The notes under the pieces were generated by a model. The model saw only the letters and a list, made by a program, of their open reading frames with translations. It was not told the DNA's origin and ran no database searches. Both the position numbers and the translations under genes were made by a program. Source: Paracoccaceae bacterium (GTDB taxonomy: Bacteria; Pseudomonadota; Alphaproteobacteria; Rhodobacterales; Rhodobacteraceae). From it: a stretch of 64,000 nucleotides of DNA. Numbering within the stretch: position 1 is the first letter of the stretch; each line of letters starts with the position of its first letter. The DNA lies in NCBI GenBank assembly GCA_020425085.1, contig JAGQRW010000007.1:919753-983752 (forward strand), in the 5' to 3' direction. This document shows, in pieces, positions 18,639 through 28,474 of this stretch.

Positions 18639-20111
18639 ATGACCCCTCTGATCAATATCGACTTCGTTTCAACCGACCTGGCAAGCGTTGCCGCACATCA
18701 AGGCAAGCTGTCGGTCCTGATGGAACCGGGCGGTGCCGTGCCGCAATCGCTGAAGCGCCTCAATACCCTGACCAAGGGCGCGCTGAAACGGCTTGGCGAA
18801 AGCAAGGTTTTTGAAAAACTGGAACCGGGTCAGGCGCATCAACTGTTGTTTCCCGCCGGTATCGCTGCTGACGCCTTGCAGGTGGTGAAACTAGCCCGGC
18901 GGCCCGATCAGGCAACCGCGCGCAAGGCCGGTGCGGCAATGGCGGCGTTTCAGGGCGACAGCGATCTGATCGTGCTGGCGGACAGCAATCCCCGCGCCGC
19001 CGATATCGCCTATGGCCTGCTTTTGCGCGGCTATAACTTTGATGCCCACAAGACCGGCGACAAGGAGGCACCGGGCAGTGTCCGCATCATGGCCTCCAAA
19101 CCCGACGCCGCCCTTGAGGCATTCGCGCCGATGCAGGCGGTGGCCGAAGGTGTGTTTTTCACCCGCGATCTGGTGAATGAACCTGCCAACATCCTGACCA
19201 CCGAAGAATTCGCCCGCCGCCTGTCGGAAATGCAGGCGATCGGCCTCAAGGTCACGGTGCTGGATGAACCGGCGCTTGCCAAGCTCGGCATGGGCGCGCT
19301 TTTGGGTGTCGGCATGGGGTCGGCAAGCCCGAGCAAGGTGGTGGTGATGGAATGGCAGGGCGGCAGCAAGGGTGCGGCGCCGTTTGCGCTGATCGGCAAA
19401 GGTGTGGTGTTCGATACCGGTGGCATTTCCCTTAAACCCGCCCTTGGCATGGAAGAAATGACCATGGATATGGGCGGTGCCGGGGTGGTTTCCGGCGTCA
19501 TGCGCGCGCTGGCCCGGCGCAAGGCAAAGGCCAATGTCGTCGGCATCGTTGGCCTCGTGGAAAACATGCCCGACGGCAAGGCACAGCGCCCCGGCGATGT
19601 GGTTACCTCGATGAAAGGCGACACCATCGAGGTGATCAATACCGATGCCGAGGGGCGGCTGGTGCTGGCCGATATCCTTTGGTATGCGCAGGAAAAATTC
19701 AAACCTGCCGGCATGATCAACCTTGCCACCCTGACCGGTGCCATGGTGATCGCGCTTGGCCATGAAAATGCCGGGGTGTTTTCCAACGACGACGCATTGG
19801 CCGATGCCTTTCTGAAATCGGCCAGGTTTGAGGATGAGGGTGCCTGGCGACTGCCGATGGGCAAGGCTTATGACAAGCTGATCAAATCCCGCATTGCCGA
19901 CATGAAAAACGTTGGGGGCCGCCCTGCCGGCGCCATCACGGCGGCGCAGTTTCTCAAGCGTTTCGTCAAGGATGAGGTGCCGTGGATCCACCTCGACATC
20001 GCCGGGGTCGCCCTTTTGAGCGAAGACAGCGACCTTGCCCCAAAAGGTGCCACCGGTTGGGGCGTGAGGGCGCTTGACCGGCTGATCCGTAATCGGCATG
20101 AACCCGGATGA
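18639..20111 (+). CDS. pepA: Leucyl aminopeptidase PepA (M17 family)
   Basis: A 490-residue cytoplasmic two-zinc aminopeptidase. The M17 signature NTDAEGRLVLADIL is present, along with the metal-binding GKGVVFDTGGISLKP and MTMDMGGAGVVSGVM, and NMPDGKAQRPGDV. The N-terminal macro-like domain is less conserved, as usual. SD AGGAAG lies before the ATG at 18639. It overlaps holC by 4 bases; pepA-holC is a widespread pair in proteobacteria. Confidence 0.95.
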   Translation: MTPLINIDFVSTDLASVAAHQGKLSVLMEPGGAVPQSLKRLNTLTKGALKRLGESKVFEKLEPGQAHQLLFPAGIAADALQVVKLARRPDQATARKAGAAMAAFQGDSDLIVLADSNPRAADIAYGLLLRGYNFDAHKTGDKEAPGSVRIMASKPDAALEAFAPMQAVAEGVFFTRDLVNEPANILTTEEFARRLSEMQAIGLKVTVLDEPALAKLGMGALLGVGMGSASPSKVVVMEWQGGSKGAAPFALIGKGVVFDTGGISLKPALGMEEMTMDMGGAGVVSGVMRALARRKAKANVVGIVGLVENMPDGKAQRPGDVVTSMKGDTIEVINTDAEGRLVLADILWYAQEKFKPAGMINLATLTGAMVIALGHENAGVFSNDDALADAFLKSARFEDEGAWRLPMGKAYDKLIKSRIADMKNVGGRPAGAITAAQFLKRFVKDEVPWIHLDIAGVALLSEDSDLAPKGATGWGVRALDRLIRNRHEPG

Positions 20112-20569
20112 CCGACATCCTGTTCTACCACCTCAGCCGCAGCCCGCTGGAACGCGCCTTGCCCGAACTGCTGGAAAAATCGCTGGAACGCGGCTGGCGC
20201 GCGGTGGTGCGCGGGAATGATCCGGCGCGTCTGGAATGGCTGGACCGGAAACTGTGGCTGGGCGGCGGCAGTTTTCTGCCGCACGGGTTGGCAGGCGGGC
20301 GGCATGACGCGCTGCAACCGGTGCTTCTGACCAGCGAAACCAGCGCCGCCAACCGCCCCGACATCCTGTTCGTGGTTGATGATGCAGCGGTCACACCCGA
20401 CGAAATTCCGGCGTTTCAACGCGTTTGCGTGGTGTTTGACGGCAACAACGTTGCATCACTGGAACATGCCCGCGGACAATGGAAATCCCTGACCGAGGCG
20501 GCATTTGCGGCGAAATACTGGTCCGAAAGCGATGGCAGGTGGCAGATGAAGGCCTCAAAAAACACCTGA
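20108..20569 (+). CDS. holC: DNA polymerase III chi subunit HolC
   Basis: A 153-residue protein with the HolC pattern: FYHLSRSPLERALPELLEKS at the N-terminus, DRKLWLGGGSFLPHG (the family's LD..LW....SFLPHG block), and a C-terminal VVFDGNNV. Chi links the clamp loader (through psi) to single-strand DNA-binding protein at the replication fork. The start overlaps the pepA stop (ATGA). The gap of 157 bases after it, convergent with the polyamine ABC ATPase gene, shows no obvious terminator to me. Confidence 0.93.
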   Translation: MTDILFYHLSRSPLERALPELLEKSLERGWRAVVRGNDPARLEWLDRKLWLGGGSFLPHGLAGGRHDALQPVLLTSETSAANRPDILFVVDDAAVTPDEIPAFQRVCVVFDGNNVASLEHARGQWKSLTEAAFAAKYWSESDGRWQMKASKNT

Positions 20570-20726
20570 TGCAGGCGATTCCTGAAACCAGATAGCCGAA
20601 ACTGCGGCGGTTGGTGACAGGTTTGACTTTATTCAACTGGCTTATATCAGAATCGCGCCGGTTTTTCTTGTCCTGATCGACGGCAGTTCATTCATGGATC
20701 GGCAATCCGCCCCCGCGCCAACCGGA

Positions 20727-21791
20727 TCAGGCGAACCAGTGGCTTTCGGTCGCGTTCCATTCCAGATGACAGTTGGCGCCGGGCGTAGCGTTATTGATCT
20801 GACTGGCGGCGGCGCGCAGCCAGATCTCCTGCCCCCAGGCGGTTTCGAACAGAACGGTCGAAGTATCCCCGAGAAAGGTCACATCCCTTACACGTACCGG
20901 CAGGCCGCTGCCATCGGTGCTCAGGCGCAGGGATTGCGGGCGCACCATCAATTCGCCCGTCCCCGAGGCCGAGGCGCCGCCATGCACCGGCACATTGGCC
21001 AGCGTCGTGCCGTCGGGAAAAGTGATGCGGGCGCGTTCGCCCCTGACCTCGGCATCGGCCACCTCAAGAAAGTTTGAATCCCCGACGAACCCCGCCACGA
21101 AACGGGTCGCCGGGTTGTGATAAAGTTCGCGACCGGTGCCGACCTGTTCGATCCGGCCATGGTTGAACACCGCGATCCGGTCGGAAAGGCGCAGCGCCTC
21201 TTCCTGGTCGTGGGTGACATAAAGGATGGTGACGCCGGTTTCCTGATGGATGCGCCTGATCTCGATCTGGATTTCCTCGCGCAGCTTTTTGTCAAGCGCC
21301 GATAGCGGTTCATCCATCAACAGCACCGGTGGGTCATATGCCAGTGCCCGCGCCAGTGCGACGCGCTGTTGCTGGCCGCCCGACAGATGTGCCGGCATGC
21401 GCGCGCCGTACCCCTCCAGGCGCACCAGCGTCAGCATCGCCTTTACCCGCGCTGCAATGTCGCTTGCGGACTGGTGGCGCACCCGTAGGGGAAAGGCGAT
21501 ATTTTCATGCACGCTCAGATGCGGAAACAGCGTATAGCGCTGGAACACCATGCCGATATTGCGCTTGTGCGACGGCGTCGACAGGATCGAGGCACCGCGC
21601 AGACGGATGTCACCGGCACTTGGTTCATCAAACCCGGCCAGGGCATAAAGCGTGGTGCTTTTGCCCGAACCTGACGGGCCGAGGAAAGTCAGGAACTCCC
21701 CTTCGGGCACCTCAAGCGATACATTGTCCACCGCCACCACCGCGCCATAGGTCTTGCGCAGCTTGTCGATGGAAAGAAACATCGTGTTCAT
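20727..21791 (-). CDS. ABC transporter ATP-binding protein, polyamine/putrescine type (PotA-like)
   Basis: A 354-residue ATPase subunit. Walker A is GPSGSGKSTT, the Q-loop region VFQRYTLFPHLSV, the ABC signature LSGGQQQRVALARAL, and Walker B VLLMDEPLSALD. A C-terminal TOBE domain (about 280-350) is typical of the PotA/CysA/MalK group. It is the last gene of a four-gene unit (binding protein, two permeases, ATPase), its start overlapping the upstream permease stop by 4 bases. A polyamine or related small cation is the most likely substrate; this is inferred from family and order. Confidence 0.9.
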   Translation of the reverse strand: MNTMFLSIDKLRKTYGAVVAVDNVSLEVPEGEFLTFLGPSGSGKSTTLYALAGFDEPSAGDIRLRGASILSTPSHKRNIGMVFQRYTLFPHLSVHENIAFPLRVRHQSASDIAARVKAMLTLVRLEGYGARMPAHLSGGQQQRVALARALAYDPPVLLMDEPLSALDKKLREEIQIEIRRIHQETGVTILYVTHDQEEALRLSDRIAVFNHGRIEQVGTGRELYHNPATRFVAGFVGDSNFLEVADAEVRGERARITFPDGTTLANVPVHGGASASGTGELMVRPQSLRLSTDGSGLPVRVRDVTFLGDTSTVLFETAWGQEIWLRAAASQINNATPGANCHLEWNATESHWFA

Positions 21792-22588
21792 TTGTTCATA
21801 CGACTCCGTATCAGGGCGGCCAGTGCCATCACTACCAGCGTGAAGGCAACCAGGATGGTCGAGGCGGCGGCAATCACCGGCGACAGATCCTGACGCAAGG
21901 CACCCCAGATGCGCACCGGCAGGGTTTGCAGGGTCGGGCTGGCCATGAAGATCGCCACCACCACCTCATCCCATGAGATCAGGAAAGAAAAGATCGCCGC
22001 TGAAAACAGCCCCAGCTTTATCGCCGGCAGCGTCACCTTCAGCTTGGCCTGCAACGGCGAGGCGCCGCAAAGCACCGCCGCATCCTCGATCGACTTGTCA
22101 AAGCCTTCGAGCGAATTGACGATGGCGATCACCGCAAAGGGAAATCCCAGCACGGTATGGGCGATCACGAATCCCACCAGGGTGCCATTCAGGCCGATGC
22201 GCAGGAACAGCGCATAAATCGCCACCGCGAACACGATCACCGGCAACACCATTGGCGTCAGGAACAGCGCCCTGAGTATGCCGCGACCGGGAAAGCTGCC
22301 ACGCACCAGCGCGAAACTTGCCAGCAGGCCCAGGAACACCGACAGCGCCGCCGACAGCAGGCCGACCTTGGCGCTGGTCATCGCCGCCTGCAACCAGCGC
22401 GGATCGGCAAACAATTCGTGATACCATTTGGTTGTCCAGGAAGGCGGCGGAAAGATCAGCCATTGAGATGAGCCGAACGACAAGGCGGCGATAAAGATGA
22501 TCGGCACCAGCAAAAACAGGCAGACCGCCAGCGTGATCGCCCAAAGGGCAATGCGCAGGCCGCCAAGTTTCCGGTAAGACAGCAGCAT
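21788..22588 (-). CDS. ABC transporter permease, polyamine type (PotC-like)
   Basis: A 266-residue inner-membrane permease with six predicted helices and a binding-protein-dependent transport EAA loop (EDAAVLCGASPLQAKLKVTLP). It follows the PotB-like gene in the usual BC order. The start at 22588 shares one base with the potB stop (TGATG), so the two are coupled. The longer frame to 22870 is the shadow of the upstream gene. Confidence 0.9.
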   Translation of the reverse strand: MLLSYRKLGGLRIALWAITLAVCLFLLVPIIFIAALSFGSSQWLIFPPPSWTTKWYHELFADPRWLQAAMTSAKVGLLSAALSVFLGLLASFALVRGSFPGRGILRALFLTPMVLPVIVFAVAIYALFLRIGLNGTLVGFVIAHTVLGFPFAVIAIVNSLEGFDKSIEDAAVLCGASPLQAKLKVTLPAIKLGLFSAAIFSFLISWDEVVVAIFMASPTLQTLPVRIWGALRQDLSPVIAAASTILVAFTLVVMALAALIRSRMNK

Positions 22589-23433
22589 CAGCGCATCCCG
22601 CCGAAAAACCGGATCTGCAAGGCATAGATGGCCAGCGTCACCACCAAAAGCACAAAGGCCGCCGCTGAACCCAGTCCCCAGTTCAGCAGCGATTGCACCA
22701 GTTGCGCGATCATTTCGGCCAGCATCATGTTCGATGCCCCGCCAAGCAGCGCCGGGGTGACGAAATAGCCCAGCGACATCACGAATACCATCAACCCGCC
22801 TGCCGCTGCCCCCGGTGCCGACAACGGCAACAGCACCCGGCGAAACGCCTGCCAGCGCCCGGCACCGCACAGGGCCGCGGCCTGTAGGGTCGATGGGTCA
22901 ATGGCGCGGATGGTGGCGTAAAGCGGCAGGATCACAAAGGGCAGCATGATATAGGTCATGCCGATGGTGACGCCGGTCAGGTTCTTGACCAGCGCCAGCG
23001 GTTCCGAGATCAGCCCGAGTTTCATCAGCGTGGTGTTGATCACGCCGGTACGCTGCAACAGCACCATCCAGGCATAAGTGCGCGCCAGCAAATTGGTCCA
23101 CATCGAAATAAGGATCACTGCCATAACCAGATTGGCATGGCGCTGCGGCATGATTGCCAGCAGCCAGGCCACCGGATAGGCGATGATCAGGGTCACGGCG
23201 GTCACCACCGTAGCCACCATGAAGGTGTTGAAAAATACCCGCGCATAGGTCGAGGTGGCAAACAGTTCGCCGTAGTTCTGCAAGCCGAGCTCAGGCTCGG
23301 TGACCGAGCGCAACAAGAGGCTGAACACCGGAATGATGAAAAACAGCGCCAGCAGCAACATCGCCGGCACCGCCGGACCGATACCGCGCCCGCGGCGCGG
23401 TGATCTTTCGACGGCAACGGTCGTCTGGCTCAT
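22588..23433 (-). CDS. ABC transporter permease, polyamine type (PotB-like)
   Basis: A 281-residue permease beginning with a basic segment, then six hydrophobic helices. The EAA-type loop is LQAAALCGAGRWQAFRRVLLP. It pairs with the next gene as the membrane pore of the importer. A 104-base gap separates it from the binding-protein gene. In that gap GGGCGGC (23496-23502) and GCCGCCC (23532-23538) form a 7-bp inverted repeat reaching the binding-protein stop codon. Confidence 0.9.
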   Translation of the reverse strand: MSQTTVAVERSPRRGRGIGPAVPAMLLLALFFIIPVFSLLLRSVTEPELGLQNYGELFATSTYARVFFNTFMVATVVTAVTLIIAYPVAWLLAIMPQRHANLVMAVILISMWTNLLARTYAWMVLLQRTGVINTTLMKLGLISEPLALVKNLTGVTIGMTYIMLPFVILPLYATIRAIDPSTLQAAALCGAGRWQAFRRVLLPLSAPGAAAGGLMVFVMSLGYFVTPALLGGASNMMLAEMIAQLVQSLLNWGLGSAAAFVLLVVTLAIYALQIRFFGGMR

Positions 23434-23537
23434 CTTGATTCCAATCCGGGCCTAAGGGCGGGCCTGAACGGCACTGCCACATGTTTCAGGGGTCCGGGCG
23501 GCGCAGCCGTAACCGGATGCCGACCCATGGTGCCGCC

Positions 23538-24545
23538 CTATTGCGCCTGCCAGCTATACCAGCGACTGGCAATTTCGTCGCGGTTGTCGGCCCAATAGTT
23601 CATATCAAGGTTGATCTGCGATTCGGTATGGGAATCCGGCAGCGAGGCCACGACAGCGGCATCCATTTCAGCCTTGGAATTGACGTTGATCGGCGCATAA
23701 CCAGTGACGGTGGCGAACTTTGCCTGTGCTGCGGCACTTGTGGCCTCGGCCAGAAACTTCATCGCCGCCTCCTTGTGCTTGGCGCCTTTGGGCACCACCA
23801 GAACATCGGCCGCCGTCAGGTTCTGTTCCCACGAGACACCGACATTGCCGCCGCCCTGCTGGATGGCAAAGATGCGGCCGTTCCAGAACATGCCGAGCGG
23901 TGCCTCGCCCGAGGCCAGAAGTTGCTGTGATTCCGCACCGCCACCCCACCAAATGATGTCGGATTTGATGGTGTCGAGCTTGGCAAACGCCCGGTCGAGA
24001 TCGAGCGGATAAAGATCGGCAGCCGCTACCCCATCGGCCAGCAGCGCCAGTTCCAGAACCCCGGGTGCCGACCATTTGTAAAAAGTGCGCTTGCCGGGAA
24101 ATTTCGCGGTGTCAAACACATCCGCCCAGGTCTGCGGCGTTACCTTGAGCACATCCTTGTTGTAACCGATGACAAAGGAATAATAGAAACTTCCCACCGC
24201 ATAATCGGTGGCAAATCGCGGATCAATGCTGGCGCGGTCAACCACGGAATAGTCGATCGGCTCAAGCAGGCCCATTTTGGCGGCGGCGATGGCGAAATCG
24301 TATTCGACATCAACGACATCCCAGGACACGTTGCCGCTTTCGACCATGGCCTTCAGCTTGCCGTAGTCGGTGGGTCCGTCCTGAAGCACCTTGATGCCGG
24401 TGGCGGCGGTGAAAGGCGCTGCCCAGGATTGGGCCTGGCCGTCCTGGGTGGTGCCGCCCCAGCTTGTAAACACCATGTCCTGCGCGCCGGCGCTCATGGC
24501 GGCGCCGATGCTTAGCGCAGCACTTAACAATATTGGTCTTATCAT
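23538..24545 (-). CDS. Periplasmic substrate-binding protein, polyamine-type ABC importer (PotD/PotF-like)
   Basis: A 335-residue secreted binding protein. A signal peptide of about 22 residues ends ...GAAMSAGAQ, after which comes the polyamine-binding-family start MVFTSWGGTTQDGQ. The block WDVVDVEYDFAIAA and the acidic pocket residues are consistent with a cationic ligand, but the ligand cannot be fixed from sequence. An SD (GGGAG) precedes the ATG. The gene begins its own four-gene unit after a 453-base gap, so it probably has its own promoter. Confidence 0.88.
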   Translation of the reverse strand: MIRPILLSAALSIGAAMSAGAQDMVFTSWGGTTQDGQAQSWAAPFTAATGIKVLQDGPTDYGKLKAMVESGNVSWDVVDVEYDFAIAAAKMGLLEPIDYSVVDRASIDPRFATDYAVGSFYYSFVIGYNKDVLKVTPQTWADVFDTAKFPGKRTFYKWSAPGVLELALLADGVAAADLYPLDLDRAFAKLDTIKSDIIWWGGGAESQQLLASGEAPLGMFWNGRIFAIQQGGGNVGVSWEQNLTAADVLVVPKGAKHKEAAMKFLAEATSAAAQAKFATVTGYAPINVNSKAEMDAAVVASLPDSHTESQINLDMNYWADNRDEIASRWYSWQAQ

Positions 24546-24998
24546 TGGTTTTTCTCCCGGTTAGGTTTTCTTCTGGTCAGTCTGTTTTTGGTGTCCCTGC
24601 CATTGCCGGGCAAGCGGTTGTGGCCGCACCCGGCCGCGTCAGCCGGCGCGCCATTCACCACACGCACCCGGCCGTCAGAGGCACGGGAATTGTCATGGCT
24701 GTTGGTGATGCTTGATGGGTACCTGCCGGGCGATGCCGCAAGCGGTGCATCGCGCCTGACAGTTCGGGCTTTTCGTTGCTCCCGGGCACCGCACACCTCG
24801 CTGGTTGGTACAGGTAGGTTATTCGTTGATGTACAAATGAAAGCACATGATTTTCAACCTGTCAAACATCCGTTGCTTCGCGCGCTCGACCTGCGACAGT
24901 ATGGCATATCCCGCCCGCTCGACGGCAAGTCATGCCGCCAGAGGTCGTTTACGGCAACAAGGGCCGGATCAGGCCGCATCGAAACGGGTCTGGTTCAA
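24546..24998. other. 453-base intergenic region upstream of the polyamine-type ABC unit
   Basis: This lies between the amidase stop (24999) and the binding-protein start (24545), both on the minus strand. Short open frames of 60-85 codons exist on both strands but look like non-coding GC-rich sequence with no recognisable similarity. I see no clear terminator, IS remnant, tRNA or riboswitch. The SD of the downstream gene is the only confident element. Confidence 0.6.
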
Positions 24999-26468
24999 TC
25001 AGCCGGGCGCAACGCTGGCCCCCAGTTGGGCGCGGGAAAACCCGCGCGGCTGATCACCATTCAGAAGTTGTTCGATGGTGGCGGCGACCAGGAAAGCCCG
25101 CAGATCATCGTAGGAGCGAGTGACGATTTGCAAGCCAACCGGCAGGCCATCCACATCCTGTCCGATCGGCAAGACAAATGCAGGTAACTCACCCAGCATG
25201 TTGAAATGCGGTGTTGTTACCCAATCGTAATCCGAATCCAGTTCAACGCCATTCACCTTCATCCTGACCCAGGGTTTCTGTTCCGCACCGATGCGGTTTG
25301 TCAGTACGACCGGACAAATCAGGGCATCAAAGTCTTCAAGAATTCCGACCAATTCCCTATACAGGTTTCGGGCCGTCGCCATGCCCGTAGAAATGTCGTT
25401 GAGCGAGCAGTTCCTGGCCGCAGCTACCGCATATTGCGTGTAATCGCACAGTTCCTTGCCGTGTTCGCGGTCAATGGTCAGCAGTTCGGGCGCTATCAGT
25501 CCGGTTGAATAAAGGCGCGCGTTCTCGGTGATGCCGGCTGGCCAATGGATTGCCGGCTCCTGGATACTGATGCCTTGGGCTGACAATTTCGAGGCCGCCT
25601 CGCGTGTCACGCGCATGATTTCCCTGGTTGGCTCGGTCATTCCCAGATCAAGCGATATCGCCAGACGCAGATTCGTCAGCGGTTCAAGGTGCAGCGGAAT
25701 CACCGGTTTTTCACGCAGGGATGTAACGTCATCCGGGTGTATGCCGCTGATGACATTCTGCAACAGGGCGCAATCCGCGACACATCGCGCCATGGATCCG
25801 ATGGCGTTGAATGGATCGTGCCCGTCACACGGATCAGGCACCCGTCCACGCGGGGGCTTGTATCCGACCACTCCACATAACGCCGCCGGAACCCGGATCG
25901 AACCGGCACTGTCTGTGCCAATGGCCAATGTGCTGCTGCCCGCGGCCAGGCTGGCGGCAGCGCCGCCCGAAGATCCGCCCGGCGTCAGTTCCGGGTTCCA
26001 GGGGTTGCGCGTCACCCCCCAAAGCCGGGTCGCGGTGATCCAGCCGAATGCGAATTCCGAGGTGGTGGTTCGGGCGTGAATGATGCCACCGGCCTGCCGG
26101 ATGCGCGCGACCACCGGATGGTCCTTGTCGCTGAAATTGTCCTTGTAGATCAGACTGCCGCGGGTGTTGCGCGCACCCTTTTGATCAAGCATGTCCTTGA
26201 TCGCCACCGTCAGCCCCTCAAGTGGGCGCAGGTCGTCGGCGCGGGCCAGATAGCGTTTCTCGGCCTGCTGCGCCTCGGCCATCGCCTGTTCGAAAAAGGT
26301 TTCGGTGAAGGCGTTGATCGTCGGTTCGGTCTGTCTTGCCCTTTCGATCTGGGCGCGCAGCAACTCGACCGGGGAAAGATCACCCCGCCGGAAAAGTTCA
26401 AGCGCCCGGACCCCGGTCAGAAAACAGAGGTCGCGCCGGTCGGTCATTTGTTGTTTTCCTGCCATCAT
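24999..26468 (-). CDS. Amidase (amidase-signature family)
   Basis: A 489-residue amidase-signature hydrolase. The catalytic lysine is in AIKDMLDQKG (near residue 90), the glycine/serine-rich core is GGSSGGAAASLAAG, and the nucleophile region is GTDSAGSIRVPAALCGVVGYKP. Such enzymes hydrolyse small amides to acid plus ammonia. It sits in tail-to-head contact with the double permease gene: its ATG (26468) overlaps that gene's stop, so it is co-translated with the betaine-type importer. A start at 26447 (MTDRRDLCFL) is also possible. The likely role is to deaminate or split an imported amide; this is inference. Confidence 0.9.
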   Translation of the reverse strand: MMAGKQQMTDRRDLCFLTGVRALELFRRGDLSPVELLRAQIERARQTEPTINAFTETFFEQAMAEAQQAEKRYLARADDLRPLEGLTVAIKDMLDQKGARNTRGSLIYKDNFSDKDHPVVARIRQAGGIIHARTTTSEFAFGWITATRLWGVTRNPWNPELTPGGSSGGAAASLAAGSSTLAIGTDSAGSIRVPAALCGVVGYKPPRGRVPDPCDGHDPFNAIGSMARCVADCALLQNVISGIHPDDVTSLREKPVIPLHLEPLTNLRLAISLDLGMTEPTREIMRVTREAASKLSAQGISIQEPAIHWPAGITENARLYSTGLIAPELLTIDREHGKELCDYTQYAVAAARNCSLNDISTGMATARNLYRELVGILEDFDALICPVVLTNRIGAEQKPWVRMKVNGVELDSDYDWVTTPHFNMLGELPAFVLPIGQDVDGLPVGLQIVTRSYDDLRAFLVAATIEQLLNGDQPRGFSRAQLGASVAPG

Positions 26469-28474
26469 TGCGGCCTGCGTCCCGCCTGGCGTTGCAGGTT
26501 GCGGCTGGCTTGTCCGATCAGACGGTCGGATATGATTGACAGAAAGGCGATGCCAAGACCGGCGACGATGCCTTCACCGGGCTGAACCTTTGAAATGGCG
26601 ACAAGGGTGTCGTGCTCCAACCCGCGTGTGCCAACCAGCGCGGTTATCACCAGCATGCCAAATGCGAACATGATGGTCTGGTTGATGCCCAGCATGATAT
26701 CGGGCAGGGCGTGCGGAAGCTGCACATTCACCAGCTTCTGTCGCTGCGTGCAACCCGCCATATCGGCCGCGTCGATGCTTGATTTCACGACGTTCTGTAT
26801 GCCCTGCTTGGTGTAGCGGATTCCGGGCGGCAGGGAATAGGCGATGATGGCTATCAGGCCCGCGAATTCGCCGACCCCGACCAGCATCACCACCGGGATC
26901 AGGTAGACAAAGCTGGGCAGGGTTTGCAGCGTGTCGATGATCGGCGTGACGACACGATCGGCCCTGGTGCTCAGCCCGGCCCAAATGCCGACCGGCAAGG
27001 CCAGGATCAAGGTCAGCACCACTGAGATCGCCACAAGGTAAAGCGATACCATCGCCCCCTGCCAATATCCTGTGATCAGGATGAAACCGAGCAGCGACAG
27101 GGACATCAAGGCGAGTCTGCGACCACCGATGGCATAGGAAACCGCCGTTACCACGGCAATGAAACCGGGCCATGGCAATATCAGAAGAAAGGATTTCACC
27201 GGGCGCATGAAATAGGTGATGGTCGCCTCACGCACCGCTTTTATCTGGGTGTAATAGGTGTCGCTGACCCACAATACGGCATCGTTCCAGAACGATCCGG
27301 TCGATATGGTGGCCGATTTCGGATAGAGGTGAAGGGCAGGGATGAACTGGGCCAACACCACCAGCAACAAGGTGACAACAAGGGTGATATTGACCAGCGG
27401 ATATCGCTGAAACAGCGGCTTTGGCTGATCCACCAGATGATCGGGGCGGCGCAGGGCAATGGCGCGTGAGATCTGATCCAGCATGATCGCCATCAGGGTG
27501 ATCGCGATGCCCGCTTCGACGGCATTACCGATGCGAAGCGCCTTCAGACCCTGATAGACCTTGCCGCCAAGCCCACCCGCGCCAATCACCGAAGCGATGA
27601 TCACCATCGCAAAGGTCAACATGATGATCTGGTTCAGTCCGATCAGCAGATTCTGACGCGCCGCCGGCAGCATCACCATCCACATTTTCTGGCGTCGTGA
27701 ACTGCCGCTCATGGTGGCGAAATCGCCGATATTGGCCGGTACCCGCTGCAACGCAAGCGTGGTTACCCGCGCCATTGGCGGCATTGCGTAGATGACCGTC
27801 GCGATCATTGCCGCCACCGGGTTGAATCCGAACAGCAACAGCACCGGCACCAGATAGGAAAAAGTCGGGATCGTCTGCATCACATCATAGACCGGCATCA
27901 GCACCGCGTTAGCCCGCGCACTTCGATAGCCAAGAATGCCCAGCATGATGCCCAAAACAAAGCTGACAAATACCGCCACCAGAACCGATGACAAGGTCAG
28001 CATTGACGGCTGCCACAAGTCGAACATCACGAAATAGGCCAGCGACAAGAACGATAACAGGGCGACCCGGATGCCCGCTGCCCGCCAGGCAAAGGCCACG
28101 ACGGCAAACATGACGGCGGGCCAGGGCAGCGAGGCGATCTTGATGACGCTGCCGTCGGCCTGATAGAACCTGAACCCTTCGGAAAGGGCGCCCTGCAAGG
28201 CCAGCATCGGCAACTCGATGATACCAGCCAGACCGCGCGTCAGTTCGGCCAGTGTCACACCGGCCACGGACAGGTCGTTGACCACGTATTTCACGCCAAC
28301 CGTCAATGATTGGGCGATGGTCCAGACCCAGGCCTCGGGATAGATGCGCGCCCAGCTTTCCGGCCCGGCGACAAGGTGGACCAGAAAGGCGAAAAGCACC
28401 GACATCGCCACCAGCAGGTACTTGGCCTTGCCGATATGCCGGGCCGGACTTCCGGTCAGCAACACGTCACTCAT
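26465..28474 (-). CDS. Double-length ABC permease, glycine betaine/proline type (two ProW-like domains fused)
   Basis: A 669-residue membrane protein made of two binding-protein-dependent permease domains in one chain. The first EAA loop is SGSSRRQKMWMVMLPAARQN (near residue 250) and the second is GCTQRQKLVNVQLPHALPD (near 590). Each half has about six helices, with an extra N-terminal section. Most ProW/OpuAB permeases are single-domain and dimerise, so this chain supplies both halves of the pore. Its start overlaps the ATPase gene's stop by 4 bases and its stop overlaps the amidase start. Confidence 0.9.
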   Translation of the reverse strand: MSDVLLTGSPARHIGKAKYLLVAMSVLFAFLVHLVAGPESWARIYPEAWVWTIAQSLTVGVKYVVNDLSVAGVTLAELTRGLAGIIELPMLALQGALSEGFRFYQADGSVIKIASLPWPAVMFAVVAFAWRAAGIRVALLSFLSLAYFVMFDLWQPSMLTLSSVLVAVFVSFVLGIMLGILGYRSARANAVLMPVYDVMQTIPTFSYLVPVLLLFGFNPVAAMIATVIYAMPPMARVTTLALQRVPANIGDFATMSGSSRRQKMWMVMLPAARQNLLIGLNQIIMLTFAMVIIASVIGAGGLGGKVYQGLKALRIGNAVEAGIAITLMAIMLDQISRAIALRRPDHLVDQPKPLFQRYPLVNITLVVTLLLVVLAQFIPALHLYPKSATISTGSFWNDAVLWVSDTYYTQIKAVREATITYFMRPVKSFLLILPWPGFIAVVTAVSYAIGGRRLALMSLSLLGFILITGYWQGAMVSLYLVAISVVLTLILALPVGIWAGLSTRADRVVTPIIDTLQTLPSFVYLIPVVMLVGVGEFAGLIAIIAYSLPPGIRYTKQGIQNVVKSSIDAADMAGCTQRQKLVNVQLPHALPDIMLGINQTIMFAFGMLVITALVGTRGLEHDTLVAISKVQPGEGIVAGLGIAFLSIISDRLIGQASRNLQRQAGRRPQ

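Noticed and set aside
18891..20099. A 402-codon open frame on the minus strand inside pepA
   Set aside because: A shadow of PepA in a GC-rich gene; histidine/glycine-rich with no domain.
20570..20726. A terminator between holC and the polyamine ATPase gene
   Set aside because: I looked for a hairpin with a T-run and did not find a convincing one.
24546..24998. Short open frames in the amidase-binding protein gap
   Set aside because: They have no start-site support, no similarity and sit in repeat-poor GC-rich DNA; I could not support a gene.
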